Shown one piece after another: positions 25,937 to 36,570 of a DNA stretch of 64,000 nucleotides (position 1 is the stretch's first letter; each line of letters opens with the position of its first letter). Made by a program: the position numbers and the translations under genes. The DNA is from Marinobacter arenosus (GTDB lineage: Bacteria > Pseudomonadota > Gammaproteobacteria > Pseudomonadales > Oleiphilaceae), in NCBI RefSeq assembly GCF_019264345.1, contig NZ_JAHVAO010000001.1, positions 682,001-746,000 on the forward strand, in the 5' to 3' direction. The notes beneath the pieces are model-generated. The model was not told the DNA's origin and made no database searches. It worked only from the letters and a program-made list of their open reading frames with translations.

Positions 25937-26506
25937 TTACTCGAACACGAGCTCCACACGACGGTTCTGGGCCCAGGCACTTTCAGTCGAACCCATAACC
26001 GCCGGCTTCTCTTCACCGTAGCTCACGGTTTCCATTTGACCACGTGAGGCACCGTTTACAACCAGAAAACGCTGGATGGCGTTGGCACGACGCTCACCCA
26101 ATGCCAGGTTGTATTCTTTGGTTCCACGCTCGTCGGCGTGGCCCTCAAGACGCACCTGCTGACCCGGATTGTTAGCCAGGAACTGGGCGTGGGCAACCAG
26201 AACATCACGAGCTTCAGGCTTGATCTCAGCAGTGTCGAAATCGAAGTAGAAGGTTGTGATATCACGCAGCGCTTCCTGCTCAGCCTGCTGCTGGGCGGCC
26301 ATACGCTCTTCTTCGGTCATCGCCGAGGAAGAAATGCCGTCCTGGTCGCCGCCGCCGTAGACAGTGGAACCACCGTCCTGATCAATCGCATCGACGTCAG
26401 AACCGTAGGCACCCTCGTCTACTGTTTCGCCAGTGGAGCTACAACCGGCAAAGAGACCGGCAGACAGCAGAACGGCAAAAAACTTGGATTGGGCTGACAA
26501 CTTCAT
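25937..26506 (-). CDS. pal: Peptidoglycan-associated lipoprotein Pal
   Basis: A 189-residue outer-membrane lipoprotein with lipobox FAGC near residue 22, a disordered acidic linker rich in Gly, Asp and Ser, and a C-terminal OmpA-like domain. The peptidoglycan-binding signature is present as LEGHADERGTKEYNLALGER. It binds TolB and peptidoglycan as part of Tol-Pal. It lies 64 bases after tolB and before cpoB. Confidence 0.97.
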   Translation of the reverse strand: MKLSAQSKFFAVLLSAGLFAGCSSTGETVDEGAYGSDVDAIDQDGGSTVYGGGDQDGISSSAMTEEERMAAQQQAEQEALRDITTFYFDFDTAEIKPEARDVLVAHAQFLANNPGQQVRLEGHADERGTKEYNLALGERRANAIQRFLVVNGASRGQMETVSYGEEKPAVMGSTESAWAQNRRVELVFE

Positions 26507-26570
26507 AAAACGTTCCTTTTAGTTGATTGACTTGTTTAACGAATCATTTTACGGGCAACAAAGGGCCCCG

Positions 26571-27884
26571 TTACCGCACCAGCGGCCCCCAGGCCGGCTC
26601 GCGCACATCGCCTTCCGACGCCGGCAGGCTGTAGGCAGCACCGCCATCGACAGAAATAACGGTGAGCACGCTGTCTGAACCCTGCTTGGTGGCATAGATC
26701 AGCATTCGACCGTTCGGGGACACACTTGGGGATTCATCGGATTCTGTTCGGGTGAGGATGGTCTCCTCACCGGTATCAAGATTGGTTCGGGCGATATGAA
26801 ACGCGCTGTTCCGCTGATGCACGTAGTAGACAAAGTCTCCAGTGTTATCCGGTCTGGGCCGCGCGTTGTAGCGGCTGCCAAAGGTAATACGACGGGGCGC
26901 CGCCCGCTCACTTTCCTTGTGGTAGATCTGCGGCCCACCGGATCGGTCCGACGTGAAGAACAGGCCGTCGCCGGTGTGATCCCAGCTCGGCTCCGTATCA
27001 ATAGCCCAGTGATTGGTTATCTTGGTTAACTGACGACTCGCCAGATTCATTCGGTAGATTTCGGCATTTCCGTCTTTCGACAGGGTCATCAGTAACGATC
27101 TGCCGTCCCTGGACCAGGCCGGCGCGGAATTCAGACCCGGAAAATCCGCAACCGCAGTTCGGTTTCCGGTCGCCAGCTCATGGACGAAAATCACCGGCTT
27201 GCCCGTCTCAAACGAGACATACGCTAGCTTCTTCCCATCGGGGGACCAGGCCGGCGAAAGAATTGGCTCCTGACTCTCCAAGCGGACCCTGGCCCGCTTT
27301 CCGTCCACGTCACTAACCTGTAACCGGTACCGAGGCTTGCCGTTGAAGGTATCGAGCGTCACGTAGGCCAGCTTGGTGGAGAACGCCCCGGGCACACCGG
27401 TAATGGCCTCGTAAACCTTGTCGCTCACGTGGTGGGCAAGCGACCGCATATTCGATGCTGGCGCAGCTGCGGTTTCCCCCAGCAGTCGCTCCTCCGTATT
27501 GACATCAAACAGCTCGTATCGCGCCGAAACCCGATCTCCCTGCCTGGTCAGGCTACCCACGAGGACGTAACGCTGCCCAAGCAGTCGCCAATCCCGAAAG
27601 AACACCTCTTCCCGCTTGGACGGAAGACTCAGCATTTTCTCGGCCGGCAATGGGCGAAACTCACCGCTCATGGCAAGGTCGCTGTGTACAATGTCTCCGA
27701 CCTTGTCTCCCGGAGGCACCGCCCCACTCTCCGAAAACGGCACAACGGCAATCGGAATTGCGGCGTCAGCACCCTCGGTAATCCGGATCAACAATTCGGC
27801 ATTCGCCGTGTTCACCGTCAGAAAAACCAGGGCGATCACTGAAAAAAGCTTTCGTAACGGCATAGTCCAAACCCGCTGTGTCAT
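26571..27884 (-). CDS. tolB: Tol-Pal system beta-propeller protein TolB
   Basis: A 437-residue periplasmic protein with a signal peptide ending NANA, an N-terminal alpha/beta domain (about 30-165) and a six-bladed beta propeller. The repeats contain [29 protein letters not shown] and [15 protein letters not shown]. TolB links Pal to TolA and is needed for outer-membrane constriction. ATG 27884 is kept; ATG 27863 is an alternative but has no better ribosome site. Confidence 0.97.
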   Translation of the reverse strand: MTQRVWTMPLRKLFSVIALVFLTVNTANAELLIRITEGADAAIPIAVVPFSESGAVPPGDKVGDIVHSDLAMSGEFRPLPAEKMLSLPSKREEVFFRDWRLLGQRYVLVGSLTRQGDRVSARYELFDVNTEERLLGETAAAPASNMRSLAHHVSDKVYEAITGVPGAFSTKLAYVTLDTFNGKPRYRLQVSDVDGKRARVRLESQEPILSPAWSPDGKKLAYVSFETGKPVIFVHELATGNRTAVADFPGLNSAPAWSRDGRSLLMTLSKDGNAEIYRMNLASRQLTKITNHWAIDTEPSWDHTGDGLFFTSDRSGGPQIYHKESERAAPRRITFGSRYNARPRPDNTGDFVYYVHQRNSAFHIARTNLDTGEETILTRTESDESPSVSPNGRMLIYATKQGSDSVLTVISVDGGAAYSLPASEGDVREPAWGPLVR

Positions 27885-27898
27885 GTGTCATCCATTCC

Positions 27899-28927
27899 TT
27901 ATTTCAACCGGCGAGGGTTGAACTCGATGGTAAACTGACGGAAATACCGCTCGAACGTGTCGCGCTCATCCGGGATCGGGTATCGATTAAGCGATCGCAC
28001 AGCGCTGAGCGCAGAGTTATCGAACGCGGTATTGCCACTACTACCCACCAGTTTAACGCCCGCCAGTTCACCCGTGGGCAGCAGGGTGATCTGCAGCCGG
28101 GCTGTCATTTCTTCAGTCGCCGACGAGGGCGGGTACCAGGCCTGACTGAGGCGCTCACGGATCAACGCCTGATACTTTTCACTTTCTGTCAGCATCTGCG
28201 CTTCGCGGGCCTTTGCAGCCGCCGCCTGCGCCCGCTCTCGCGCTTCGGCTGCCTTCGCCTGCTCAGCCTCTTGAGCCAATGCCTCGAGTTGCTGCTCTTT
28301 CAAGCGGCGCTCGGCCTCGAGCCGCTTACGCTCAGCCTCTTTGCGGGCCTCCTCCTCACGTTTCTTACGCTCGGCCTCTTCCCGTTTTCGCTGTTCTTCC
28401 TGGCGACGCTTCTCTTCCTCCGCCTTACGCTGGGCCTCTTCCTTTCGCCGCTTTTCCTCTTCGGCTTTTCTGCGTTCGCGTTCCCGGGCTTCGGCTTCTG
28501 CCTTCTGGCGGGCGGCTTCCTCCGCTTTGGCGGCCTCTTCCTTCTTCCGCTGCTCTGCCAGTTGGCGCTTGCGTTCCTCTTCCCTGGCCTGGCGTTCCGC
28601 CTCCTCGCGTGCCTTCTGTTCCGCCTGACGCCGGGCTTCCTCTTCTTTACGCTCCTGTTCGGCCTGGCGCTTCTGCTCTTCCCGGAGCCTCTCTTCCTCA
28701 CGATCAGGCTGATCATCCGGTTCCACTATTGGACTGGGTTCTGGCTGTTGCTGGGTAATCAACCTCGCCGAGATACTCCGGGGCGGTGGTTCATGGTCCG
28801 GGCTGGACCAAGTCCAGCCTGCCAGTGCAACACCGATAATCACAAGGTGCAGGGTGATCGACAATGCAACCGGAGATTTCCAGGGTGGTACGCCCGTGCT
28901 GGTTACTTCGCGCTCGTGACCTATCAC
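27899..28927 (-). CDS. tolA: Tol-Pal cell envelope protein TolA
   Basis: A 342-residue protein with one N-terminal membrane segment (about 20-42), a long charged coiled-coil middle (about 70-245) made almost only of E, R, K, A and Q, and a globular C-terminal domain (about 250-342, WYPPSSATEEMTARLQITLL). TolA spans the periplasm and couples TolQR energy to TolB-Pal. The low-complexity middle explains the strong ORFs on the opposite strand. It lies between tolR and tolB. Confidence 0.95.
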   Translation of the reverse strand: MIGHEREVTSTGVPPWKSPVALSITLHLVIIGVALAGWTWSSPDHEPPPRSISARLITQQQPEPSPIVEPDDQPDREEERLREEQKRQAEQERKEEEARRQAEQKAREEAERQAREEERKRQLAEQRKKEEAAKAEEAARQKAEAEARERERRKAEEEKRRKEEAQRKAEEEKRRQEEQRKREEAERKKREEEARKEAERKRLEAERRLKEQQLEALAQEAEQAKAAEARERAQAAAAKAREAQMLTESEKYQALIRERLSQAWYPPSSATEEMTARLQITLLPTGELAGVKLVGSSGNTAFDNSALSAVRSLNRYPIPDERDTFERYFRQFTIEFNPRRLK

Positions 28928-28949
28928 AACAAACCTGCCCGCACTGGTA

Positions 28950-29396
28950 TCACTTGTCGTCCAGTGGCGCTTCGGTGATCAAGCCTATGCTGCCTGCCCC
29001 GGCACCCTGCAATTCGGCCATCAGACGAACCACTGTTCCATATTCCACGTGCTCATCCCCCCGCACCAGGATCTCGCTGTTGGCACGCTGCGACAGAATT
29101 TTTGAAACCTGCTCACGCACCTCTCCCAGGGACATGGGATCGCTGCCACGGTCGCCAACTTCAACGTAATAGGCGCCGTTGGAATCCACAGACACCACGA
29201 TCGACTCCACGTTCTTGTCAGCCTGAATAGGATCCGCCGTTGTTTCCGGCAGATCCACCTTCACCCCCTGGGTCAGCATGGGCGCAGTGACCATGAATAT
29301 CACCAACAGCACCAACATCACGTCGATGTAGGGCACGACGTTGATTTCCGACATTGGCTTGCGCCGGTGCTGAGGCATCATACCCATGCCCTTCAT
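28950..29396 (-). CDS. tolR: Tol-Pal proton channel protein TolR
   Basis: A 148-residue protein with one membrane helix (about 20-40) carrying the conserved proton-path Asp in the NVVPYIDVMLVLLVIFMVTA-type segment. A periplasmic domain follows (VRGDEHVEYGTVVRLMAELQ). It works with TolQ as the motor of Tol-Pal. ATG 29396 has GGAGG 8 bases upstream; the TTG at 29411 lies on that site and is rejected. It lies between tolQ and tolA. Confidence 0.95.
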   Translation of the reverse strand: MKGMGMMPQHRRKPMSEINVVPYIDVMLVLLVIFMVTAPMLTQGVKVDLPETTADPIQADKNVESIVVSVDSNGAYYVEVGDRGSDPMSLGEVREQVSKILSQRANSEILVRGDEHVEYGTVVRLMAELQGAGAGSIGLITEAPLDDK

Positions 29397-29431
29397 TGCG
29401 CTACCCTCCAACCTTTATAAAAAACGTGCAT

Positions 29432-30121
29432 TTACGCAGCACTCTTTTCGCTGTTGTGAACACGGCGATGCAGGATGCTGGAGAATTCATCGGCGAAGGT
29501 TTCGTAGTTCTTGAGCAGAGCATCCGCCATGGCCGAGAATCGGTTGTAGGCAATGACCGCGGGGATAGCCGCAAAAAGGCCCATGGCCGTAGCAATCAGG
29601 GCCTCCGAGATGCCCGGTGCCACCGTCGCCAGGGTAGCCTGTTGCACCTGAGCCAGGCCACGGAATGAATTCATGATGCCCCACACGGTGCCAAACAGGC
29701 CGACATAGGGGCTGGTCGAGCCCACAGTTGCCAGGAACGGCAGGTGCGTTTCCAGGCGCTCCTGTTCCCGCGAAAAAGCCACACGCATGGCCCGCTGGGT
29801 CCCTTCCATGACAGCATCCGCGTCCCGGCTTTGCTGGCGCAGGCGGGAGAACTCCTTGAAGCCTGCCCTGAACACGGATTCCATACCCGAAAACGGCGTC
29901 GGCTCGGCGTTGACCTCGCGGTAGAGCTGGCCAAGGTCCATACCGGACCAGAACCGCTCTTCGAACGCCAACTGAGACTGCCTGGCCTTCCGGAACACCT
30001 GAAGACGCTGAAAGATCAGCGCCCAGGACACGATGGATGCCAGGGCAAGGAGCAACATGACAAGTTGCACCAGCACACCGGCGTTGGACACGAGATACCA
30101 GACTGAAACTTCTGATTCCAC
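29432..30121 (-). CDS. tolQ: Tol-Pal proton channel protein TolQ
   Basis: A 229-residue inner-membrane protein with three membrane segments: one near residues 10-33, then two in the C-terminal half (STSPYVGLFGTVWGIMNSF and EALIATAMGLFAAIPAVIAYN). It forms a proton channel with TolR. The start is GTG 30121 with AGGAG 6 bases upstream; longer frames lie inside ybgC. It follows ybgC by 14 bases. Confidence 0.95.
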   Translation of the reverse strand: MESEVSVWYLVSNAGVLVQLVMLLLALASIVSWALIFQRLQVFRKARQSQLAFEERFWSGMDLGQLYREVNAEPTPFSGMESVFRAGFKEFSRLRQQSRDADAVMEGTQRAMRVAFSREQERLETHLPFLATVGSTSPYVGLFGTVWGIMNSFRGLAQVQQATLATVAPGISEALIATAMGLFAAIPAVIAYNRFSAMADALLKNYETFADEFSSILHRRVHNSEKSAA

Positions 30122-30135
30122 CTTTTGCTCCTGGC

Positions 30136-30573
30136 TTATTCGGTTGTCTGAACGTTGCTTTGCAACAACGCCTGCATATTCTCGGGTAATCGGCGCGGGC
30201 GACCACTGTCCAGCGCCACGCACGCCACTCGGACGTCGGCTTCACACAAAAGTGTTCGGTCCTCAGCCCGATAGACCCGTTGTTTGAATTCCATCCACAC
30301 ACGCCCGTAGGCCGACGGCTCTGCGGTCACCAGCAAGCGGTCGTCCAGGCGGGCCGGCACTGAATAATGGATACCCATCCGCTGGACAACGTAGCTGATG
30401 TTCTCGGCTAACCCGGCGCGCAGTCCAACCCCGCAGCTTCGAACCCACTCGGTCCGGGCCCTCTCCATGTAGTGGAGGTACTTGGCATGAAACACAATGC
30501 CACCCGCATCCGTGTCCTCAATATAGACTCGGAGCGGCAGCTCAAAAACAGAGGGGTCCTGAGGGTCAGCCAA
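30136..30573 (-). CDS. ybgC: Acyl-CoA thioesterase YbgC (hotdog fold)
   Basis: A 145-residue cytoplasmic hotdog-fold thioesterase with the YbgC active-site run [20 protein letters not shown], where Asp is catalytic and the His is nearby. It hydrolyses short-chain or aromatic acyl-CoAs and is a standard neighbour of tolQ. The probable start is TTG 30573, 8 bases after GGAGG; the ATG at 30582 touches that GGAGG directly and cannot use it. The start lies 8 bases inside the end of ruvB. Confidence 0.9.
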   Translation of the reverse strand: MADPQDPSVFELPLRVYIEDTDAGGIVFHAKYLHYMERARTEWVRSCGVGLRAGLAENISYVVQRMGIHYSVPARLDDRLLVTAEPSAYGRVWMEFKQRVYRAEDRTLLCEADVRVACVALDSGRPRRLPENMQALLQSNVQTTE

Positions 30574-31597
30574 AAAGATCATCCTCCCGCCCGGATTTCG
30601 GCGGCACCACGCCAAAATGCTGGTAGGCATTGGAGGTAACCATGCGACCACGAGGGGTTCGAACCATATACCCCTGTTGAATCAGGAAGGGTTCCAACAC
30701 ATCCTCGATGGTGCCTCGCTCCTCGCTGATTGCCGCTGCGAGACTCTCGACCCCAACCGGACCACCGTCAAATTTCTCGATCATCGCGAGCAACAGGCGA
30801 CGGTCCATGTGATCAAACCCCTGACTGTCCACTTTCAGCATGTTCAGCGCCTGATCGGCAATGTCCGAGCTGATGTGACCGTCGGAGCGAACCTCGGCGA
30901 AATCGCGAACGCGACGCAGCAAGCGATTCGCGATACGTGGCGTCCCTCGGGAACGCCTGGCGATTTCAAACGCGCCCGCTTCGTCGATATCCACGGAGGA
31001 CAGACGGGCCGACCGGATGATAATGCTGGTCAAATCCTCTGTGTTGTAGAACTCCAGGCGCTGGACAATCCCAAACCGATCTCGCAACGGCGAGGTCAGC
31101 AGGCCCGCCCGTGTCGTGGCACCCACCAGGGTGAAAGGCGGCAGATCCAGTTTGATGGAGCGCGCGGCCGGGCCCTCTCCAATCATGATATCCAGCTGGT
31201 AATCTTCCATTGCCGGATAGAGCACTTCTTCGACAGCGGCGCTTAGACGGTGAATTTCATCAATAAAGAGGACGTCGCCCTCTTCCAGATTGGTTAGCAT
31301 GGCGGCGAGATCACCCGCCTTTTCCAGAACGGGCCCCGACGTTGTCTTTATCGACACGCCCATCTCGTTAGCGATGATATTAGCCAGCGTGGTCTTGCCG
31401 AGACCGGGCGGCCCGAAAATCAGAACGTGGTCAAGCGCTTCCTGACGTCCACGGGCAGCGGAAATGAAGATGTCCATCTGCTCACGAACCGCGGGCTGAC
31501 CGACGTACTCCGTGAGCAAGGTGGGACGAATCGCCCGATCCTGCACCTCTTCATATTCACCGGCCCGGGCTGAGATCAGTCGGTCGGATTCGATCAT
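30566..31597 (-). CDS. ruvB: Holliday junction branch migration DNA helicase RuvB
   Basis: A 343-residue AAA+ ATPase with Walker [12 protein letters not shown], Walker [11 protein letters not shown] and the C-terminal winged helix ([20 protein letters not shown]). It drives branch migration with RuvA after recombination or fork reversal. It is separated from ruvA by 151 bases and overlaps the start of ybgC. Confidence 0.97.
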   Translation of the reverse strand: MIESDRLISARAGEYEEVQDRAIRPTLLTEYVGQPAVREQMDIFISAARGRQEALDHVLIFGPPGLGKTTLANIIANEMGVSIKTTSGPVLEKAGDLAAMLTNLEEGDVLFIDEIHRLSAAVEEVLYPAMEDYQLDIMIGEGPAARSIKLDLPPFTLVGATTRAGLLTSPLRDRFGIVQRLEFYNTEDLTSIIIRSARLSSVDIDEAGAFEIARRSRGTPRIANRLLRRVRDFAEVRSDGHISSDIADQALNMLKVDSQGFDHMDRRLLLAMIEKFDGGPVGVESLAAAISEERGTIEDVLEPFLIQQGYMVRTPRGRMVTSNAYQHFGVVPPKSGREDDLFG

Positions 31598-31748
31598 GGC
31601 GTCATCCGTTTGTTAGGAATCAACATCGTGCCTTAGCGCTTGCGTCGCAGTTAAATCGTTGCCCCAATTGTACAAACCGCCAAAGGGGTGTCACGTTACG
31701 CTCTCTACAGGTTTGGCGCTATCCTGGCGACAGATTGATCAGTGGCCA

Positions 31749-32378
31749 TCACGCCGGGATCATATTGCGCAATGCGAGCCTTATCAGCGCTTCACTCGAC
31801 ATTCCGGCTTCGGCGACCTTGCTGATCGCCTTGGCAGCCTCCTGAGGCTTGTATCCGAGGGCAATGAGCGCGGCCTCCGCTTCGTCTCTGGGATCCTGAC
31901 CGCGCTCTGACACGTCTTGCCCTGCCATGGCCGTTCCTGTCGCTTCTCGCGACGCTGGCACGAATTGTCCTTCAAGTTGCCCGATCCGATCGGTCATTTC
32001 AATAAGCAGACGTTCCGCGGTCTTTTTTCCGACGCCCGGCAGTTTGACGAGCGCATTGGCGTCACGCGCCTCCACACAGCGGATAAACTGCTCGGCATCC
32101 AGGCCCGAGAGGATGCCTACAGCCAGCTTGGGGCCCACGCCACTAACCTTGATCAGGAGCCGGAACAGGTCCCTGTCAAGGCGTGATGCGAACCCATAAA
32201 GGCTCTGGGCATCTTCCCGAACGGCAAAATGGGTATGTAGGGTAACTTCCTGACCGGTTTCGGGAAGATGAAAAAAAGTGGTGTAGGGAATATCAACTTC
32301 GTAGCCCAGCCCGGCGCACTCGACCAATGCCTGACCCGGTGCTTTTTCAACCAGTATTCCTCGGATACGACCTAGCAA
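31749..32378 (-). CDS. ruvA: Holliday junction DNA helicase subunit RuvA
   Basis: A 209-residue protein with an N-terminal OB domain (MLGRIRGILVEKAPGQ), two helix-hairpin-helix DNA motifs (VSGVGPKLAVGILSGL and LPGVGKKTAERLLIEM), and a C-terminal RuvB-binding domain after a variable linker. It is a tetramer that holds the junction. The start is TTG 32378 with AGGAGA upstream. It lies 30 bases after ruvC. Confidence 0.96.
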   Translation of the reverse strand: MLGRIRGILVEKAPGQALVECAGLGYEVDIPYTTFFHLPETGQEVTLHTHFAVREDAQSLYGFASRLDRDLFRLLIKVSGVGPKLAVGILSGLDAEQFIRCVEARDANALVKLPGVGKKTAERLLIEMTDRIGQLEGQFVPASREATGTAMAGQDVSERGQDPRDEAEAALIALGYKPQEAAKAISKVAEAGMSSEALIRLALRNMIPA

Positions 32379-32408
32379 AGGAACTCTCCTGTCGCTCCTG
32401 AGAGCGGG

Positions 32409-32936
32409 TTATTTTTGTCGCACGCGCCCGCTGCGGACCTTGCCTCCCGCGCCAGCTACCCTCAAAACACTTTGGCTCATGTGGGCGTGACACAACGCGA
32501 TGGCAAGCGCATCGGCGGCATCCGCCTGGGGTTTGCGGGGAAGGGCCAGCAGCGCCTGTACCATATGCTGCACCTGAGACTTGTCTGCCCCACCCTTGCC
32601 GACCACGGCCTGCTTGACCTGGCGCGCGGAGTACTCGTGAACCGCCAATCCGCTGTTGGCGGCACTGACAATGGCAGCGCCACGCGCCTGGCCCAGCTTG
32701 AGCGCAGAATCCGGGTTGCGGGCCATAAATACCTGTTCAATGGCAAACTCTTGCGGGCGGAACTCGCCGATGAGCGTGGCAAGGCTGTGAAAAATCGTCT
32801 GCAGGCGCTCCGCCATCGGCTTTTCGCCGACCCGAATGCAACCGCTATCAATATACTCGATATTGCGGCCCTCAGCCCGGATAATCCCGAAGCCGGTGAT
32901 CCTCGACCCGGGGTCTACACCCAGAATGATCGCCAA
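32409..32936 (-). CDS. ruvC: Crossover junction endodeoxyribonuclease RuvC
   Basis: A 175-residue resolvase with the first catalytic Asp in [14 protein letters not shown], the Glu in [13 protein letters not shown], and the C-terminal Asp pair in [17 protein letters not shown]. It cuts Holliday junctions moved by RuvAB. It lies 18 bases after the yebC gene and before ruvA, so it belongs to the DNA-repair operon. Confidence 0.96.
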   Translation of the reverse strand: MAIILGVDPGSRITGFGIIRAEGRNIEYIDSGCIRVGEKPMAERLQTIFHSLATLIGEFRPQEFAIEQVFMARNPDSALKLGQARGAAIVSAANSGLAVHEYSARQVKQAVVGKGGADKSQVQHMVQALLALPRKPQADAADALAIALCHAHMSQSVLRVAGAGGKVRSGRVRQK

Positions 32937-32954
32937 ATCGATACCCCTGTCGCT

Positions 32955-33698
32955 TCAGAGCGATTCCATGATGTCGCCGGCAATGTCGGCGTTGTGATAC
33001 ACGTTCTGGACATCATCCAGATCTTCCAGCATATCGATCAGTTTGAGAATGGTTTCTGCGCCGTCTCGATCCAGCTCAACCCGGGTTGCGGGAATCATGG
33101 TCACTTCCGCATTGTCTGGTGTGAGCCCGGCGCTTACCAGCGATTCCTTGACGTCGAGAAACTGCTCGGGCGTGGTGACGATCTCGAAGGAGCCGTCATC
33201 CTGTTCTGCGAGATCTTCAGCACCGGCGTTCAGGGCAGCCTCCATCAGCTTGTCCTCGGACACATCCGGGCTGTAGCTGATGATACCCTGTTTGCTGAAA
33301 AGATAGGCCACCGAACCGTCGGTACCGAGATTGCCCCCCATCTTGCTGAAGGCGTGCCGGATTTCCGCCACCGTGCGGTTCTTGTTGTCGGTCATTGCTT
33401 CCACGAAAATGGCCACACCGCCCGGACCATAGCCCTCGTAGGTGAGCTCTTCGTAGTTACTGTCATCACCACCTCCAGCACCCCGCTCGACGGCACGCTC
33501 GATGGTGTCCTTCTTCATGTTCGCCGTGAGCGCCTTGTCGATAACCGAGCGCAGGCGTGGATTATCTTCAGGATTTTCGCCGCCCTGTCGGGCGGCAACG
33601 GTCAGCTCACGGATGATTTTGGTGAAGATTTTGCCCCGCTTGGCATCCTGCGCTGCCTTACGGTGTTTGATGTTGGCCCACTTGCTATGACCAGCCAT
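32955..33698 (-). CDS. yebC: YebC/PmpR-family regulatory protein
   Basis: A 247-residue protein with the full YebC pattern: [20 protein letters not shown] at the N terminus, then a large family-typical region with [21 protein letters not shown]. YebC proteins act as transcriptional or translation-related regulators; recent work favours a role in translation of polyproline stretches in some bacteria. It is the usual gene before ruvC and follows aspS by 62 bases. Confidence 0.95.
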   Translation of the reverse strand: MAGHSKWANIKHRKAAQDAKRGKIFTKIIRELTVAARQGGENPEDNPRLRSVIDKALTANMKKDTIERAVERGAGGGDDSNYEELTYEGYGPGGVAIFVEAMTDNKNRTVAEIRHAFSKMGGNLGTDGSVAYLFSKQGIISYSPDVSEDKLMEAALNAGAEDLAEQDDGSFEIVTTPEQFLDVKESLVSAGLTPDNAEVTMIPATRVELDRDGAETILKLIDMLEDLDDVQNVYHNADIAGDIMESL

Positions 33699-33760
33699 AA
33701 AACCACTCCAGCCATCTCCGGAGTGTGCGCCACTCTCAGCACACCTCCGGTGTTGAGAAT

Positions 33761-35572
33761 TTACTCGCTTGCTGTGTCCTCGCTTCCTGCCTTATTGCCT
33801 TCTACCGCCTTGGCGGACTTTCTCCGACGAATGTGAAGTTCACGCAACTGCTGGTCATCGACTTCACCCGGGGCCTGGGTCATCAGGCAGGTCGCGCTCT
33901 GGGTTTTCGGGAAGGCAATGACATCCCGAATGGAGGAAGCGCCGGTCATCAACATGACCAGACGGTCCAAACCAAAGGCCAGGCCACCGTGTGGCGGACA
34001 GCCGAACTTGAGTGCATCCAGCAGGAAACCGAATTTGGCACGCGCCTCATCTTCTTCGATGCCCAGAATTCGGAATACGGCTTCCTGCATCTTTTCATCG
34101 TGGATACGGATAGAGCCGCCACCCAGCTCGGTTCCGTTCAACACCATGTCGTAGGCGCGTGACAGTGCGTTTGCCGGATTCGCTGCGAGCTCATCGGCAC
34201 TGCAGGACGGCGCTGTAAACGGGTGGTGAATCGCTGTCAGGCCTCCGTCAGGAGTCTCCTCGAACATCGGGAAGTCGACAACCCACAGCGGCGCCCACTC
34301 TTTGGTCAGCATATTAAGGTCATGGCCGACTTTGATGCGCAGCGCACCCAGCGCCTCGTTAACCACAGTTGTCTTGTCCGCGCCAAAGAAGACAATGTCT
34401 CCGTCTTCGGCACCAACACGCTCCATGATGGCCTGAGCCACGTCATCACCCAGGAACTTGATGATTGGCGATTGAAGCCCCTCTACGCCCTTGGACAGGT
34501 CGTTGACCTTGATGTACGCCAGCCCCTTGGCTCCATAGATACCAACGAACTTGGTGTAATCGTCAATCTGCTTACGGGTCAGATCACCACCTTTCGGCAC
34601 CCGAAGCGCTGCCACCCGGCCTTTCGGGTCCTTGGCCGGACCGGCAAAGACCTTGAAATCCACGCTCTCGACCAGATCCGCCACATCAATCAGTTCCAGC
34701 GGGATCCGGAGGTCGGGTTTGTCGCTGCCATAGCGCTGCATGGCCTCGGAATGCGGCATGCGCGGGAAGCTGGGCAGTTCAACGTCGAGCACATCTTTGA
34801 ACAGGGAGCGGATCATGTCCTCGTTCAACCCCATCAGGGTTTCCTCGTCGATGAACGAGGCCTCGATGTCTACCTGGGTGAATTCCGGCTGACGATCGGC
34901 CCGGAGGTCCTCATCCCGGAAACACTTGGCGATCTGGTAATACCGGTCGACGCCGGACACCATCAACAGCTGCTTGAACAGCTGAGGTGACTGAGGCAAA
35001 GCGAAGAAGGAACCTTCGTGGGTACGGCTCGGAACCAGGTAGTCGCGGGCACCTTCCGGCGTGGCGCGAGTCAGGATCGGCGTTTCCACGTCCATGAACC
35101 CGTTGCCGTCCAGATAGTTCCGGATGTAGCTGGTCACGCGAGAACGGAACCGAAGGCGATTGATCATCTCGGGGCGGCGCAGATCCACGAAACGGTAGCG
35201 CAGGCGCACGTCCTCGCCCACATCCACGTGTTCGTCCAGCGGGAACGGCGGTGTGGCGGCCGCGTTCAGGATGTCCAGTTTTTTGCCAAGGAGCTCGACC
35301 TGGCCCGTTGGCATATTGCTGTTCTCGGTGCCTGCAGGACGACGACGGACCCGGCCAGTCACCCGGATCACGAATTCGCTGCGAACTTTCTCGGCCAGGG
35401 CAAAGCTTTCGGGGGTGTCTGGATCGACAACCACCTGGGAGATACCATCCCGATCCCGCAGATCAAGGAAAATGACACCACCGTGATCACGGCGACGATG
35501 TACCCATCCGCAAAGTGTGACTTCCTGATCGATGTGGGATTCGTTGATCCCACCGCAATAATGACTGCGCAT
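33761..35572 (-). CDS. aspS: Aspartate--tRNA(Asp/Asn) ligase
   Basis: A 603-residue class II synthetase. It has an N-terminal OB anticodon-binding domain ([20 protein letters not shown]), class II motifs in the centre ([16 protein letters not shown]), the bacterial GAD insertion, and motif 3 [17 protein letters not shown] 35572 is chosen, the usual MRSHYCG-type start. In many gammaproteobacteria it also charges tRNA-Asn when GatCAB is present; that is not readable here. The C-terminal tail is charged. It precedes yebC and ruvCAB. Confidence 0.96.
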   Translation of the reverse strand: MRSHYCGGINESHIDQEVTLCGWVHRRRDHGGVIFLDLRDRDGISQVVVDPDTPESFALAEKVRSEFVIRVTGRVRRRPAGTENSNMPTGQVELLGKKLDILNAAATPPFPLDEHVDVGEDVRLRYRFVDLRRPEMINRLRFRSRVTSYIRNYLDGNGFMDVETPILTRATPEGARDYLVPSRTHEGSFFALPQSPQLFKQLLMVSGVDRYYQIAKCFRDEDLRADRQPEFTQVDIEASFIDEETLMGLNEDMIRSLFKDVLDVELPSFPRMPHSEAMQRYGSDKPDLRIPLELIDVADLVESVDFKVFAGPAKDPKGRVAALRVPKGGDLTRKQIDDYTKFVGIYGAKGLAYIKVNDLSKGVEGLQSPIIKFLGDDVAQAIMERVGAEDGDIVFFGADKTTVVNEALGALRIKVGHDLNMLTKEWAPLWVVDFPMFEETPDGGLTAIHHPFTAPSCSADELAANPANALSRAYDMVLNGTELGGGSIRIHDEKMQEAVFRILGIEEDEARAKFGFLLDALKFGCPPHGGLAFGLDRLVMLMTGASSIRDVIAFPKTQSATCLMTQAPGEVDDQQLRELHIRRRKSAKAVEGNKAGSEDTASE

Positions 35573-35694
35573 ACCGGTTCCCGTTGTATCTGATGTGTGC
35601 TTAATGTCTGGCAAGCAAGCGGGCGTGGTGGCTCACGTTGCTTAAAAAATTGGGCCGCAAAAAAGACGTGGCGACCATACTGGAAAAGCCGCCC

Positions 35695-35700
35695 ATTATA
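35695..35700 (-). promoter_or_regulatory. Probable -10 box for aspS
   Basis: TATAAT is a perfect -10 on the minus strand, about 120 bases before aspS ATG. The -35 is weak (CTGATT at 17 bases). It lies in the shared region with fabR, which runs the other way. Confidence 0.4.
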
Positions 35701-35812
35701 AACACAATGTCGCTGAAAATCAGGCGTCATTCTCGGCATTACCCGTGCCCGGATGACTCGCCGTCGACAGACCGCTAGAATGCGACCTTCACGCAGTAAA
35801 TGGAGCCTCACC

Positions 35813-36442
35813 GTGTCGTCCAGAGCCGAGCAGAAACTTCGTACCCGTCGCGCACTGATGGATGCTGCCCTTGCCCAATTGAGCGCCGACCGAGGCTTTG
35901 GCAGCCTGAGCCTCCGTGAAGTTGCCCGCGAGGCCGGAATAGCCCCTACCTCGTTCTACCGGCACTTCTCAGAACTCGACGAACTCGGCCTCGCCCTGGT
36001 CGACGAAGGCGGTGTGGCCCTGCGACAGCTGATGCGTCAGGCGCGGAAGCGAATCGCCCGGGACGGCAGCGCCATATCCACATCGGTGGAAACGTTCATG
36101 GAGTATCTCGGTAACAACGCCAATCTCTTCCGGCTGATGCTCCGGGAGCGTACCGGGGTATCCAAGCCCTTTCGGACCGCCATCAAAGCGGAAATTGACC
36201 ACTTTGTGACGGAACTGGCCGACGATCTTCACCGCGTCGCCGAAGAGCAGAGCAAACCGCTATCGGATTCCCGCCTGGTGGCGGAGGCCATGGTCACCCT
36301 GGTTTTCAATCAGGGCGCCGAAGCACTGGATGCGACACACAAGGAACGGGATGAACTGAAGGTGAAGCTCAAGACCGAGTTAAGAATGATCCTCGTTGGA
36401 TCTCAAACGCTGGCGCGCAGAAAAGCCCCACAAAAAACCTGA
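35813..36442 (+). CDS. fabR: TetR-type fatty-acid regulator FabR
   Basis: A 209-residue TetR-family repressor. The N-terminal HTH is [20 protein letters not shown], followed by the FabR-type segments [16 protein letters not shown] and [19 protein letters not shown] text. It controls unsaturated fatty-acid genes (fabA/fabB in E. coli) in response to acyl-ACP/CoA pools. The start is GTG 35813 with GGAG 7 bases upstream; the longer frame to 35753 lacks a site. It is divergent to aspS. Confidence 0.9.
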   Translation: MSSRAEQKLRTRRALMDAALAQLSADRGFGSLSLREVAREAGIAPTSFYRHFSELDELGLALVDEGGVALRQLMRQARKRIARDGSAISTSVETFMEYLGNNANLFRLMLRERTGVSKPFRTAIKAEIDHFVTELADDLHRVAEEQSKPLSDSRLVAEAMVTLVFNQGAEALDATHKERDELKVKLKTELRMILVGSQTLARRKAPQKT

Positions 36443-36459
36443 GGTCTGTGGAACCTTTT

Positions 36460-36564
36460 TGGGAATGGTCACGTGGACGGGAATGGAAGACGATACACCT
36501 TCCATTGTTGAGTCGTTACCTTTCCAGGTAGCTTTGCGCCCGCCACCTTGGCGGGCTTTTTTTT
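36460..36564 (+). ncRNA. Candidate small RNA downstream of fabR (hairpins plus terminator)
   Basis: This stretch is not coding but is highly structured. There is an AATGGAAG/CTTCCATT stem (36482-36506, 9-base loop), a TACCT-TTCC-AGGTA hairpin (36517-36530), then a strong terminator (36538-36564). Three successive hairpins ending in eight T's is the form of a Hfq-type sRNA. No clear own promoter was found, so it could be a 3' UTR product of fabR mRNA. I do not recognise a known family. The 5' end is a guess. Confidence 0.4.
36538..36564 (+). terminator. Rho-independent terminator
   Basis: GCCCGCC, ACCTT loop, GGCGGGC, then TTTTTTTT. A strong plus-strand terminator that ends the fabR transcript and the candidate sRNA. 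Confidence 0.88.
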
Positions 36565-36570
36565 AACCGC

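Noticed and set aside
28171-28720. Repetitive DNA or CRISPR-like array
   Set aside because: The repeats are codon-level repeats of the TolA coiled coil; there are no regular spacers.
27878-28978. Long plus-strand frame of 366 codons rich in Leu and Phe opposite tolA
   Set aside because: It is the antisense of the repetitive Glu/Arg/Lys/Ala middle of TolA; it has no ribosome site and no domain.
32415-33836. Plus-strand frame of 473 codons opposite ruvC and yebC
   Set aside because: Both ruvC and yebC on the other strand are complete with strong motifs, so this is a shadow frame of GC-rich coding DNA.
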